A DNA stretch of 54,272 nt, taken from the NCBI RefSeq assembly GCF_000520815.1, contig NZ_ASRY01000047.1:1-54272 (forward strand). The letters run 5' to 3'. Numbering within the stretch: the stretch's first letter is position 1; every line of letters begins with the position of its first letter. A program made the translations under genes and the position numbers. The stretch is from Paenibacillus maysiensis (GTDB lineage Bacteria > Bacillota > Bacilli > Paenibacillales > Paenibacillaceae). Positions 7,895-16,675 of this stretch are shown here, piece by piece. The notes beneath the pieces were generated by a model. That model worked only from the letters and a program-made list of their open reading frames with translations. It had not been told where the DNA came from and searched no databases.

Positions 7895-8896
7895 ATGCTG
7901 TTCATCGACAACCAGGGCATACACGATCCAGCCATTAATCTTGCCATTGAGGAGTACGCGCTCAAGCATCTTCCGCTGGACGACAGCTATCTGCTGTTTT
8001 ACATTAATCAGCCTTCTATTATTATAGGCAAGCATCAAAATACCATTGAAGAAATCAACGCCGAGTTTGTCAGAGACAACAACATTCAAGTCGTTCGTCG
8101 TCTGTCTGGTGGCGGGGCTGTATATCATGACCTCGGTAATTTAAATTTCAGCTTCATTACCAAGGATAACGGGGAGTCCTTTCATAATTTCCTCAAATTC
8201 ACACAGCCTGTCATTGACGCCCTGCGCCAAATGGGTGTGGAAGCCGAAATGACCGGACGCAACGATCTTCAGGTCGGTGAGCGCAAAATTTCAGGGAACG
8301 CCCAATTTGCCACGCGCGGACGCATGTTCAGCCACGGTACATTGATGTTTAACCTGAACCTGGACAATGTGGCCGCATCACTGCATGCCAATCCCGAAAA
8401 GTTTAAATCCAAAAGTACTAAATCTGTCCGTAGCCGCGTCGCTAACATCAGCGAGCTGATGGACCGGGAGATGACCATTGAGCAATTCCGCGAGGAGCTG
8501 CTGCGTTACATATTCGATGCAGAGCTGGATCAGGTACCCCAATATAAGCTAACCGATGCTGACTGGGCCAAAATCCATGAAATTTCCGCTGAACGCTACC
8601 AATCGTGGGACTGGAACTACGGTCAATCCCCTGAAAGCAATATCAAGCACACACGTAAATTTCCAGTCGGTATTATTGATATCCGCATGGATCTTAAGGA
8701 AGGTTATATCCATGATATTAAAATCTATGGAGATTTCTTCGGTGTGGGTGACGTCGCTGATATTGAAAATATTCTGCGCGGTAAACGCTACGATGAAGGC
8801 GAGGTTCGTCAAGCCTTGTCCTCTCTTGATTTGAAGCATTATTTCGGCAATATTGAGCTGGACGATTTTGTAGGACTCGTATTTTTGGAAGACTAA
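7895..8896 (+). CDS. lplJ: Lipoate--protein ligase
   Basis: This 333-residue protein of the LplA family has NLAIEEYAL near the N-terminus, the lipoate/ATP-binding RRLSGGGAVYHDLGNLNFSF, then GRNDLQVGERKISGNAQ and the C-terminal accessory domain. It activates free lipoate as lipoyl-AMP and transfers it to the lipoyl domains of 2-oxoacid dehydrogenases or GcvH. The ATG at 7895 is chosen because GGAGG ends seven bases before it; an in-frame ATG at 7889 is only one base from that site. It is monocistronic, with its own promoter and terminator. Confidence 0.92.
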   Translation: MLFIDNQGIHDPAINLAIEEYALKHLPLDDSYLLFYINQPSIIIGKHQNTIEEINAEFVRDNNIQVVRRLSGGGAVYHDLGNLNFSFITKDNGESFHNFLKFTQPVIDALRQMGVEAEMTGRNDLQVGERKISGNAQFATRGRMFSHGTLMFNLNLDNVAASLHANPEKFKSKSTKSVRSRVANISELMDREMTIEQFREELLRYIFDAELDQVPQYKLTDADWAKIHEISAERYQSWDWNYGQSPESNIKHTRKFPVGIIDIRMDLKEGYIHDIKIYGDFFGVGDVADIENILRGKRYDEGEVRQALSSLDLKHYFGNIELDDFVGLVFLED

Positions 8897-8941
8897 CATC
8901 CACTTTTTCCCATTGATTCAATCCAATTCTTCAGTGGTTAT

Positions 8942-8976
8942 AAGGGGACAGGCTCTTAAGGGAGTCGTCCCCTTTT
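8942..8976 (+). terminator. Terminator after lplJ
   Basis: AAGGGGAC pairs with GTCCCCTT around a 17-base loop, followed by TTTT. Confidence 0.8.
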
Positions 8977-8986
8977 CATTGTGATA

Positions 8987-9015
8987 TTGTCATTTTGAAT
9001 ATTATAAGATACAAT
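8987..9015 (+). promoter_or_regulatory. Promoter of the HAD phosphatase gene
   Basis: TTGTCA (8987-8992), a 17-base spacer and TACAAT (9010-9015), about 45 bases ahead of the start codon. Confidence 0.7.
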
Positions 9016-9059
9016 TTGAACATTGCCCCATGATAGAGATAAAAGGAGAGAATACCGAT

Positions 9060-9860
9060 ATGTATAAATTAATTGCCATTGATATTGATGATACACTCAT
9101 TAACGACCAGAAAGAAGTTACTCCTGCAACACAACTGGCGCTTGAAGCCGCTGTAGCCAAAGGTGTCGTGGTTACTCTTGCAACAGGACGTGCTTATGCA
9201 TCTGCCAAACAACTCGCCCGCCAAACTGGCTTGAACGTACCGATTATTACGTACCAAGGTGCCTTGATTAAAAACCTGCTGGACGAAAACGTGTTGTATG
9301 AGCGTTATGTTCCACTCGTGGCCGCACGTCGCCTGTATGAATTCTGTGTGGAACGCAATCTGCATCTGCAAACGTATATAGATGATAAATTGTACACACG
9401 TGAAGATAATCAGAAAATCAAGGATTACACCGAGCTGAACAATACGGAATATTTTGTAGAGCCTGTATTCAGCAAAGTGGTAGAATTGCCCACTCCTAAA
9501 ATGCTGATTATTGACGAGCCGGAAGTGCTGGACAAGCTGATCCCTGAACTGCGCGAGCTGCTTGGTGATGAAGTGCATATTACCAAATCCAAGCCTCATT
9601 TTCTGGAAATCATGCATCATGAGGGCACCAAGGGTCACGCTCTTGCGTTCCTTGCTAACCATTACGGCTGTGATCTGTCCGAAACGATTGCGATCGGTGA
9701 CTCCTGGAATGATCACGAAATGCTCGAATGCGCAGGTCTCGGCATAGCGATGGAGAATGCCATTCCTGATTTGAAAAAGCTGGCTGATTACATCACTAGC
9801 AGCAATAACGAAGACGGTGTTAAGCACGCCATCGACAAATTCGTGCTGAATGCTGAATAA
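9060..9860 (+). CDS. Cof-type HAD-superfamily phosphatase (YidA-like)
   Basis: This 266-residue protein has HAD motif I IAIDIDDTLIND with the two catalytic Asp at the N-terminus, motif II TLATGRAYASA, a Cof-type cap domain, a motif III Lys in EGTKGHAL and motif IV IGDSWNDHEML. It is a probable sugar- or nucleotide-phosphate phosphatase in the cytoplasm; the substrate cannot be read from sequence. The ATG at 9060 has GGAGAG ahead; an upstream in-frame ATG at 9030 precedes that ribosome site and is not used. It stands alone between its promoter and a strong terminator. Confidence 0.9.
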   Translation: MYKLIAIDIDDTLINDQKEVTPATQLALEAAVAKGVVVTLATGRAYASAKQLARQTGLNVPIITYQGALIKNLLDENVLYERYVPLVAARRLYEFCVERNLHLQTYIDDKLYTREDNQKIKDYTELNNTEYFVEPVFSKVVELPTPKMLIIDEPEVLDKLIPELRELLGDEVHITKSKPHFLEIMHHEGTKGHALAFLANHYGCDLSETIAIGDSWNDHEMLECAGLGIAMENAIPDLKKLADYITSSNNEDGVKHAIDKFVLNAE

Positions 9861-9884
9861 TTGAGATCAATGAAACACAACAAC

Positions 9885-9937
9885 AAAACCTCCAAACGTC
9901 GCATGTTCAGTAACATACGGCGGCTTGGAGGTTTTTT
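9885..9937 (+). terminator. Bidirectional terminator between HAD and EamA genes
   Basis: AAAACCTCCAA pairs with TTGGAGGTTTT, with a second internal stem, and TTTTTT follows. The A run on the left makes it usable in both directions by the two convergent genes. Confidence 0.88.
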
Positions 9938-9973
9938 CTGTCATATCATATGATGCCTAACAGCTTCAAAATA

Positions 9974-10885
9974 TCAGGCAGTAGAACGCACCTTTCGCCT
10001 GTTCACCAGACGGATCATTCCATTGTTCATAAGCATTAATCCGGTCACAATGAGCAGCCCCCCCGCCAGCATCCACCAGCTTACATGCTCTCCATACACC
10101 AAGGCTCCCAATCCCACCGCAATCGGCGGTGAAATATACAACCACGTCGTCGGGAAAAGAGGATTGGTACGCTCCATGAGCCAGTAAAACAGTGTATGTG
10201 CAATCATCGAACCAAACAGAATCAGATACAATAAAGAGCCTATGGCAGGAAGGTACTGCCACCCCTCAGAACTCCACGGCTCCGTGATCGCTGACAGTAC
10301 CAGCAGCATCCATCCCCCATGGAGCATTTGCGCCGCATTCAGAGCAATCGGGTTCGTTTCACGAAATACATCCATCACCCGCTTGGAATAAAGAGCACCC
10401 CCGGAATAACAGAGCTCCCCCAGCAAAATGACAAGGCATCCTGCCAGCCACAGGCCACTGATCTGAACCGCCAATCCGGGCAGCACCACCAGCACCACAC
10501 CGAGAAAGCTGATCATGCAGCCAATGACCGTAATCCGCGACGTTTTTTGCCTTAGAAGCATTGATTGCAAAATAACGATCATCATCGGTCCCGTGGCTGA
10601 TAAAATGGCTCCGATGCCCGAGCTGACATATTGCTCTGCCCAATACAAAGCCGAAAACGTACCGAAGGTCGTTCCAGCTCCAATGAATACCATTTCCTTC
10701 CGCCATAATAACGACCAGCGAACTTTTCCCATCAGCTTCATGGCGATAAACAATATAGCCCCTGCCGCGAAAAAACGTATGCCTGCCGACAAAAACGGCG
10801 GAAGCCCTGCTTCTACCCCCACTTTTATAGCCAAAAACGTTGTACCAAAAATAAGACACATTACCGTAAACGCCATACCAACCAT
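9974..10885 (-). CDS. EamA-family (DMT superfamily) transporter
   Basis: This 303-residue protein has about ten hydrophobic segments in two EamA repeats. The N-terminal repeat starts TVMCLIFGTTFLAIKVG and the second repeat ends near PPIAVGLGALVYGE. EamA proteins are usually exporters of metabolites or amino acids; the substrate is not evident. The GGGAGAGG ribosome site precedes the ATG at 10885. It is divergent from a MocR-type PLP regulator at 11019, an arrangement in which the regulator commonly controls the transporter. Confidence 0.88.
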   Translation of the reverse strand: MVGMAFTVMCLIFGTTFLAIKVGVEAGLPPFLSAGIRFFAAGAILFIAMKLMGKVRWSLLWRKEMVFIGAGTTFGTFSALYWAEQYVSSGIGAILSATGPMMIVILQSMLLRQKTSRITVIGCMISFLGVVLVVLPGLAVQISGLWLAGCLVILLGELCYSGGALYSKRVMDVFRETNPIALNAAQMLHGGWMLLVLSAITEPWSSEGWQYLPAIGSLLYLILFGSMIAHTLFYWLMERTNPLFPTTWLYISPPIAVGLGALVYGEHVSWWMLAGGLLIVTGLMLMNNGMIRLVNRRKVRSTA

Positions 10886-10932
10886 GATACGTCCCTCTCC
10901 CTTCAGTTGCTTTCAAGCATACAGGGAGACAG

Positions 10933-10960
10933 ACAGAACAGATGTGTAACCACAGAACAG
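10933..10960. promoter_or_regulatory. Direct-repeat operator candidate for the MocR regulator
   Basis: Two identical copies of ACAGAACAG (10933-10941 and 10952-10960) lie 19 bases apart, about two helical turns. They end exactly where the -35 of the regulator gene begins. MocR/GabR-type regulators are known to bind direct repeats in the divergent intergenic region. Confidence 0.6.
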
Positions 10961-10989
10961 TTGTATGCGGTTTTGAAATGTTTTATAGT
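10961..10989 (+). promoter_or_regulatory. Promoter of the MocR-type regulator
   Basis: TTGTAT (10961-10966), a 17-base spacer and TATAGT (10984-10989). Confidence 0.6.
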
Positions 10990-11018
10990 AAAATACACAC
11001 AAAAGGAGCGTGGACAGC

Positions 11019-12512
11019 GTGGGCAAGAACAACAGCGAATTACTCTTTCCAGCCGATCATGCCTTAAAGCTGTATGAGCAGGTCATCCATTATGTGACTG
11101 TGCGGATTGATCGCGGGGATTGGCAAACAGACATGAAGCTGCCGTCCGTACGAAGCTTGGCTCAGGAGCTGGGTGTACATCGGCTAACCGTTTTCCGGGC
11201 CTATCATGAGTTGAAGCAACAGGGGCTGGTCTATGTAAAGGACAAATCAGGATATTACGTTCATGCTTCCCAAGCGACTGAGCATGCGAAATACGCTGGC
11301 TACTCGGGGCATTCGTCCACTGATCTCTCGTTTCACTCCGAATCCGCCTATGCGGCAGATGATCCGTCTGTTTCAGCCTGGAGGGGAATGGATGGGCTTA
11401 CCCGCGTTCAATCGGTGAATGCGAATTTCCAGTTTTCCAAAGCGCTGATTGACCCGTCTCTCCTGCCCAACCGATACTGGAGAGAGCTGATGATGCAGGT
11501 ATTTGAAAAGCACCCGAAAGTAGCGGCCACCTATTCCTCTGTACAGGGCGATGCCGAGCTTCGGGATGCAATGGCGCAGCATTTTAGCGTCGATAAGCAT
11601 TTTGCATTGTCACCGGACGAGGTGCTGATTACCTCCGGCGCACAGCAGGCCATCGACCTGATTTCCCGTTCTCTGATCCGGACAGGAGACCGCGTGTTGA
11701 CCGAACGTCCCGCCTATGGCCCTGCCATGGAAATATTCCGCAGACAAGGCGCGCGTCTGACGATGATCGATATCCGACCGGAAGGCTATGATATGGAACA
11801 GCTTGAATGGTGCATGAAAACAGAAAAGCCACGTGTGTTCTATATCAATCCAACGTTTCATAATCCGACCGGCTTCACAGTGCCCGAGGAACAGCGCAAA
11901 CGTCTGCCCGAGCTGGCCGAGCGCTATGGTTGCCTTATTGTCGAAGACGACAGCACCTATGACATCAGCTTTGGGCAAAAGCCGCCGTCACCTATTTTTG
12001 CCTATGATATTTCGGGAAGCGTCGTCTACATTCGCAGCTATAGCAAATATGTCGCGCCAGGTCTGCGAATCGCAGCCGTGACCTGCCGACCACAGCTCAT
12101 GAACAGCCTGCTGAACGTCAAAGCGCTGGTAGATAACGGTTCGCCACTGCTGAATCAGAAGCTGTTCCTGCAATACTTTCAATCTCCACGCATGCAGCAG
12201 CATATAAAAAAGCTATGTATCGCGCTCCAGATTCGCAAGGAAACGATGGAAGACAGCCTCCGCGATTCCGGCTGGACCTGGACCAGCCCGGCAGGTGGCC
12301 TCAGTCTGTGGCTCCAGTTGCCTTCTACGTTGAAACCTAATGAACTGCTCGCCAAATGCGTGCAGGAATCGGTCACCTTCGTACCGGGTAATGTATTCGA
12401 TCCAATTGGCGAGGAAGGCAAAACGAATGTGAGATTGTCCTATTCGTATGCCAACGAGCTGCAAATCAAAGAAGGTATAGCTACCCTTCTCCGCATCAGC
12501 CGGACGATGTAA
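11019..12512 (+). CDS. MocR/PdxR-type regulator: GntR winged helix fused to aminotransferase domain
   Basis: This protein of 497 residues has an N-terminal GntR DNA-binding domain (ALKLYEQVIHYV...KLPSVRSLAQELGVHRLTVFRAYHEL, in part) of about 75 residues, a linker, and a full class I aminotransferase fold with GAQQAIDLISR, NPTFHNPTG, EDDSTYD and the PLP lysine in RSYSKYVAPGLRIA. It probably senses PLP or an amino-acid adduct and regulates the divergent EamA transporter and itself. The GTG at 11019 has AAGGAG ten bases ahead; an in-frame GTG at 11010 lies too close to that site. Confidence 0.9.
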   Translation: MGKNNSELLFPADHALKLYEQVIHYVTVRIDRGDWQTDMKLPSVRSLAQELGVHRLTVFRAYHELKQQGLVYVKDKSGYYVHASQATEHAKYAGYSGHSSTDLSFHSESAYAADDPSVSAWRGMDGLTRVQSVNANFQFSKALIDPSLLPNRYWRELMMQVFEKHPKVAATYSSVQGDAELRDAMAQHFSVDKHFALSPDEVLITSGAQQAIDLISRSLIRTGDRVLTERPAYGPAMEIFRRQGARLTMIDIRPEGYDMEQLEWCMKTEKPRVFYINPTFHNPTGFTVPEEQRKRLPELAERYGCLIVEDDSTYDISFGQKPPSPIFAYDISGSVVYIRSYSKYVAPGLRIAAVTCRPQLMNSLLNVKALVDNGSPLLNQKLFLQYFQSPRMQQHIKKLCIALQIRKETMEDSLRDSGWTWTSPAGGLSLWLQLPSTLKPNELLAKCVQESVTFVPGNVFDPIGEEGKTNVRLSYSYANELQIKEGIATLLRISRTM

Positions 12513-12521
12513 GGGACAGCA

Positions 12522-13292
12522 TTATTCCAATGGCAGGCTCACGCCGGTTCGTGCCAGGCTGATCCCTTCCAGAAGCCCGTAGTTGCGTGTGACATCCACA
12601 TCATGGGACATATGTGTAAATACCGTGCGGTTGGGTTGGAGTCTCCCTATAAGCTCCTGAGCCTCCAGCATGTCATATACCGAGCGGGTTGCATATTCAG
12701 CCTCCTCATGATAAAAGCTCGTTCCCAGCACGAGCAAATCCAGATTGTGCAGGGGCAGGATTTCCGCATCATTTAGTCCAATCGAATCCGAGCAGTAGGC
12801 CCACGAGAAGCCGTCCTTTTCCAGTCGATAAGCGTAAGCATATCCGTTCTTCCCGTGATTCACACGCCATCCCCGGATATTCCATCCTCCAAGCAAGGCC
12901 CCTTGATCGACAGGGATAAAGTCAATATGCCCCGGAAGCCAGGAAAATTGACGCAGGATCATGTCGATCACCTCCTGTGGAGCGTACAAACGACCTCTGT
13001 TCCCCGTCCAGCGACAGGCATCCGCCCATTCCGGCAGTCCTCCAATATGGTCAAAATGTGCGTGCGTCACGAGAATGGTACGGATGAAGCGAAGCCCGCG
13101 CGTTTCCATCTGCTTGCGCCAGTCCGGGCCACAATCAATCATAAATTCCTCCGTCTCGCTTTCGATTAGCACAGACGACCTTAGCCTCACATTTGCCCCT
13201 GTCGTGCGGGCCTCCGTACATACGAGACAATCACAATACACACGCGGAACGCCCATCGCATCCCCCGTGCCAAGAAAAATAAGCCGATTCAT
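12522..13292 (-). CDS. MBL-fold metallohydrolase, PhnP-like
   Basis: This 256-residue protein has an N-terminal LGTGDAMGVPRVYCDCLVC, whose three Cys resemble the structural zinc site of PhnP, and the metallo-beta-lactamase metal motif THAHFDHIGGLP. A further His lies in TVFTHMSHDVDV. PhnP hydrolyses cyclic phosphoribosyl phosphate, but there are no phosphonate genes nearby, so only the fold and a phosphodiesterase-type activity are supported. It converges on the MocR gene with only nine bases between stop codons. Confidence 0.85.
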   Translation of the reverse strand: MNRLIFLGTGDAMGVPRVYCDCLVCTEARTTGANVRLRSSVLIESETEEFMIDCGPDWRKQMETRGLRFIRTILVTHAHFDHIGGLPEWADACRWTGNRGRLYAPQEVIDMILRQFSWLPGHIDFIPVDQGALLGGWNIRGWRVNHGKNGYAYAYRLEKDGFSWAYCSDSIGLNDAEILPLHNLDLLVLGTSFYHEEAEYATRSVYDMLEAQELIGRLQPNRTVFTHMSHDVDVTRNYGLLEGISLARTGVSLPLE

Positions 13293-13442
13293 GGTTTAAC
13301 TCCTATCTATCTGGATGTTTTTACTACTATTATAACGAACACATCAAGTCTGCGTAAATCCTTCCAATGCCCAACGCCAAAAGGAGCATGCCCAGACCTT
13401 GAAATCAGGCCGGACATCCCCTCATGCGTGATCATTTTATTA

Positions 13443-14504
13443 TTAAATCATGATAGGCATTGGATCTTTCTTGAGGCGGTTTTCCACCATCCAGCTGGAC
13501 TGGTCGTTATACAGATAAGCCCGATGCACAAGCACGCGCACCTGCTGACCAGGCTCCAGCGTAGACTTCTCCAGCGAACGGTATGTTATGAGACGATGGT
13601 CCCCGACCTGCACTTCAACCATCCATTCACTCCCACGAAAATGCAAATGCTTCACAATGCCTTCCTCGGTCGCCGACAGAAGCGCAAACTCCTCGCTTGG
13701 ACCGATATCAATATACTCCGGACGGATCAAGGCACGCGCTCCCATTCCGGCAGCTTCCTCGAAGCCTTTGAGACTGCCCGCCTGTTCGATCACCGTCGAT
13801 TCCCCAATAAAGGAAGCTACGAACGGGGTCCCCGGCTTTTTATAAATATCCCAAGGTGTTCCCTTCTGCTCCAGCCGTCCCTGATTAATTACCATAATTT
13901 CATCAGCTACTTCAATCGCCTCATCTTGATCATGGGTGACAAAAATCGAAGTGATTCCCACCCGCTCTATCAACTCCCGCAGCCAGGTACGCAGCTCCTG
14001 ACGAATCTTGGCGTCAATGGCTGCAAAAGGCTCATCCAGCAGCAGCAATTGAGGCTCCGGCGCCAAGGCACGCGCAAAAGCAACCCGCTGCCGCTGTCCA
14101 CCAGACAACTGATGCGGATAACGATGCTCGAAGCCTTTGAGTCCTGTCAGCTCGACCAGCTCTGTGACGCGTTCCTTGATGCGGGCTTTGGAGCTTTTTT
14201 TCACTTTTAGACCAAAGGCAATATTGTCGTACACGCTCATGTGCTTGAACAAGGCATAGTTTTGAAATACAAATCCGATTCCGCGTTCCTGCGGGGCCAG
14301 CTCGTTTACCCTTTTTCCGTGAAAATGAATTTCGCCCGCATCCGGTTGCTCCAGACCCGCCAAAATCCGAAGAATGGACGTTTTACCGCCGCCACTCGGA
14401 CCGAGTAAACCAATCAGATGACCCGCTTGAATATCAAAGGATACGTCCTTTACCGCATGAAAATTACCGAAATGCTTGTTTAAACCCCTTACTTCCACAT
14501 GCAT
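13443..14504 (-). CDS. cysA: Sulfate/thiosulfate-type ABC transporter ATP-binding protein (CysA-like), orphan
   Basis: This 353-residue ATPase has Walker A GPSGGGKTS, Q-loop FVFQNYALFKHMSVYDNIAFGL, signature LSGGQRQR, Walker B LLLLDEPFAAID and H-loop VTHDQDEA, then a C-terminal TOBE-type regulatory domain. The MHVEVRGLNKHFGNFHAVKDVSF opening is typical of CysA (motif given in part). The ATG at 14504 has AAAGGAAG ahead; an upstream ATG at 14582 lacks one. No permease or binding protein lies beside it, so it must serve components coded elsewhere or be a leftover. Sulfate specificity is by resemblance only. Confidence 0.85.
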   Translation of the reverse strand: MHVEVRGLNKHFGNFHAVKDVSFDIQAGHLIGLLGPSGGGKTSILRILAGLEQPDAGEIHFHGKRVNELAPQERGIGFVFQNYALFKHMSVYDNIAFGLKVKKSSKARIKERVTELVELTGLKGFEHRYPHQLSGGQRQRVAFARALAPEPQLLLLDEPFAAIDAKIRQELRTWLRELIERVGITSIFVTHDQDEAIEVADEIMVINQGRLEQKGTPWDIYKKPGTPFVASFIGESTVIEQAGSLKGFEEAAGMGARALIRPEYIDIGPSEEFALLSATEEGIVKHLHFRGSEWMVEVQVGDHRLITYRSLEKSTLEPGQQVRVLVHRAYLYNDQSSWMVENRLKKDPMPIMI

Positions 14505-14689
14505 AACCGTACACTTCCTTTCCGCTTCTGAATCTGTGCCGGAACAGCAGCAGCCTTGCTTATCGCAAAGCGCGTACCTCATTTGAAATCATTTTATTAT
14601 TCCAATGTATATACTATGTTTTTCTTATGTGATACTTTATCAAAGGAAAGCTTTCGTCGTCAACTCTATATATTACGTCAGGTGTTCAT

Positions 14690-14717
14690 TGGGTAAAGTA
14701 AAATGGGTAAAGTAATA
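14690..14717. repeat. 14-base tandem duplication upstream of yjbQ
   Basis: TGGGTAAAGTAAAA and TGGGTAAAGTAATA lie back to back, immediately ahead of the ribosome site of the next gene. Confidence 0.6.
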
Positions 14718-14734
14718 AGAAGAAGGGAGAGGGT

Positions 14735-15139
14735 ATGATGTTGCATACTTTAGAATTATCCACTAGCGGACGAGATGAGATGCGTGATATTACACGCGAG
14801 GTGGCTTCATTGATCGAAAAAAGCGGAATTCAGGAAGGAACTGCACTGATTTATTGTCCACACACAACGGCCGGAATAGCCATTAATGAAAATGCCGACC
14901 CGGACGTCAAACATGATGTGATTTTAAGGCTGGACGAGGTTTATCCGTGGGAGCATCCCCAATATCGCCATAAGGAAGGAAATACGGCATCCCACCTTAA
15001 ATCTATCACCACGGGACCCTCTCAGACTGTCATTATTCATGATGGAAAGTTGTTGCTCGGACGGTGGCAGGGAATTTATTTTTGCGAATTCGACGGGCCA
15101 CGCAGACGCCAGTATCATGTAAAAATCATAAAAGGCTGA
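14735..15139 (+). CDS. yjbQ: YjbQ-family protein (UPF0047)
   Basis: This 134-residue protein has the family pattern: LIYCPHTTAGIAINENADPDV (in part) with conserved His and Asn-Glu, then HLKSITTGPSQTVIIHDGKLLLGRWQ and FCEFDGPR with the conserved C-terminal H/D residues (in part). YjbQ proteins are small trimers with weak thiamine-phosphate-synthase-like activity; the physiological role is uncertain. GGGAGAGG precedes the ATG. It is monocistronic, followed by a hairpin. Confidence 0.92.
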   Translation: MMLHTLELSTSGRDEMRDITREVASLIEKSGIQEGTALIYCPHTTAGIAINENADPDVKHDVILRLDEVYPWEHPQYRHKEGNTASHLKSITTGPSQTVIIHDGKLLLGRWQGIYFCEFDGPRRRQYHVKIIKG

Positions 15140-15149
15140 TCTTGTAAAA

Positions 15150-15192
15150 AACAGACCATGATGTTCTCCTGCTGGATGCATCATCGTCTGTT
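15150..15192 (+). terminator. Hairpin after yjbQ
   Basis: AACAGACcATGATG pairs with CATCATcGTCTGTT, with one mismatch. The following T run is poor, so termination strength is uncertain. Confidence 0.5.
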
Positions 15193-15306
15193 ACAATCTT
15201 AGTCGCTTTCGCAAAGTACCGTAATGATAAGGCACCGTCATGAAGTGAATATACCCAGAAAAGCGCCCTACAGATTCATAGCCAAGGCATGTGATTGCAG
15301 GTACGC

Positions 15307-15888
15307 TCATAGGTTTCTGCACAGCAGCTTTACATGTGCCAAAGCAGCGGGCCTGATCTCTTCAAATGTTAAACCATCCTGAATATAAAAGGACACAAAG
15401 CCGTGCATAGATAAAAATAAACTTTGCGGTGCTCGTGAACAATCTTCCTCTGAATGTCCCTGACCACTTAATTCCTGACGGATCATGGACGCGAATAATT
15501 CCACACAACGGTTTTGCTCTGTACGACAGTATGCGAACAGTTCTTCATCGTGCATCATGAACATAATTTCGTATTGATAAGGATTTTCCAAGCCAAAACG
15601 GATAAACTCCAGCATCAAGTGCTCCAGTCTATTCAGACCATCCTCTGGGGTGCCTGTTGCTCCTTGTAGTAGAATTCCGCGTAACGTATTAAAATCCTCA
15701 ATTACAATGGCGTAGAACAGTTCAGCCTTCTCTTTAAAATGATAGTATAACGAACCATGACTGTAACCCAGATGCTGGCCAATGCTGCGCATTGAAATAG
15801 CACGGTAGCCCTTGGTAATAAACAAGTGCCTGGCCGCTTCCAGAATCCGCCCTCTTGACAACTCCTGTTCTACTGCTCTTCTAGCCAT
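15307..15888 (-). CDS. TetR/AcrR-family transcriptional regulator
   Basis: This 193-residue protein has an N-terminal TetR helix-turn-helix: RILEAARHLFITKGYRAISMRSIGQHLGYSHGSLYYHFKEKAELF (in part), where GSLYYHF is the recognition-helix hallmark. The C-terminal ligand domain is generic. It starts five bases after the yigZ stop, so both are one unit. No obvious efflux or catabolic target lies next to it; its ligand and regulon cannot be told from the sequence. Confidence 0.9.
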   Translation of the reverse strand: MARRAVEQELSRGRILEAARHLFITKGYRAISMRSIGQHLGYSHGSLYYHFKEKAELFYAIVIEDFNTLRGILLQGATGTPEDGLNRLEHLMLEFIRFGLENPYQYEIMFMMHDEELFAYCRTEQNRCVELFASMIRQELSGQGHSEEDCSRAPQSLFLSMHGFVSFYIQDGLTFEEIRPAALAHVKLLCRNL

Positions 15889-15893
15889 ATTAT

Positions 15894-16526
15894 TTATTCC
15901 CCTTCAATAAAGTAAAGCTGCTCTCCCTCCGACACAAGCGATTGCCCCTGTGTCAAGTCTGTTATCCAGTTGCTGAAGGATTCCGCATCACCAGCCAGCG
16001 GCAGACAGGTTAAGGTAACTTTATCCGTAAACATGGTTTCTCCAGTACGGATGCTGCGATTTCGCAATTCATTTTCCACTTTGCCCAACCAGGTGTAATC
16101 CAATTCCACGAAAATTTCACGATGCAGCACACGTGTAATCGCATCCCCTGCCTCAATGGCTGCAACAGCACCGTCTGAATATGCACGAATCAGACCGCCT
16201 GCTCCCAGCAAAATCCCCCCAAAGTAACGGGTAACGACAATTGCCACATTTTTCAGCTTCTGGTTACGGATAACCTCCAAAATGGGCTTGCCCGCCGTAC
16301 CACTCGGTTCACCGTCATCCGATTGCTTCTGGATTTCGTCTCGTTCCCCGATCATGTAGGCAGAACAATTATGGGTTGCGTTCCAATGCTCTTTTTTAAT
16401 GCGCTCGATAAAAGCAGCCGCTTCTTCCTCGGTCTGAACAGGCTGGATGTGACCGATAAAACGGGATTTCCGGATCACAATTTCCTTGCTGCCGGAACCG
16501 CGTACAGTTCGGTATTGTTCCAACAT
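15894..16526 (-). CDS. yigZ: YigZ/IMPACT-family protein
   Basis: This 210-residue protein has the UPF0029 N-terminal domain with KSRFIGHIQPV, HNCSAYMIG, SDDGEPSGTAGKPIL and VVTRYFGGILLGAGGLIRAYSDGA (in part), then a short ferredoxin-like C-terminal domain. Bacterial members (YigZ, B. subtilis YvyE) are of unclear cellular role; the fold links them to eukaryotic IMPACT, a translation-stress regulator. It leads a two-gene unit with the TetR regulator. Confidence 0.92.
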   Translation of the reverse strand: MLEQYRTVRGSGSKEIVIRKSRFIGHIQPVQTEEEAAAFIERIKKEHWNATHNCSAYMIGERDEIQKQSDDGEPSGTAGKPILEVIRNQKLKNVAIVVTRYFGGILLGAGGLIRAYSDGAVAAIEAGDAITRVLHREIFVELDYTWLGKVENELRNRSIRTGETMFTDKVTLTCLPLAGDAESFSNWITDLTQGQSLVSEGEQLYFIEGE

Positions 16527-16556
16527 ATCACAAATAACCTTCCTTACTTCATTTTA

Positions 16557-16601
16557 CAAGAAAGCAGTCCCCCGCTTCTGGCAGCCGGTGAACTGCTTTC
16601 C
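16557..16601 (-). terminator. Probable terminator after pgi
   Basis: On the minus strand AAAGCAGT pairs with ACTGCTTT around a loop of 23 bases, then TTTCTTGT follows. It sits between the pgi stop and the yigZ start. Confidence 0.5.
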
Positions 16602-16675
16602 TGTACTTTATTTGGTGCTATACACTATAACGCTCCTATCTGAAATCCTGTTTCAGTCAGGAGTTTACAGCTTCC

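Noticed and set aside
12522..13292. Calling the MBL hydrolase phnP
   Set aside because: Motifs fit PhnP, but no phosphonate-degradation genes are nearby, so only the fold-level call was kept.
13428..14210. 260-codon open frame opposite cysA
   Set aside because: Antisense to clear ABC ATPase motifs; composition typical of a shadow frame.
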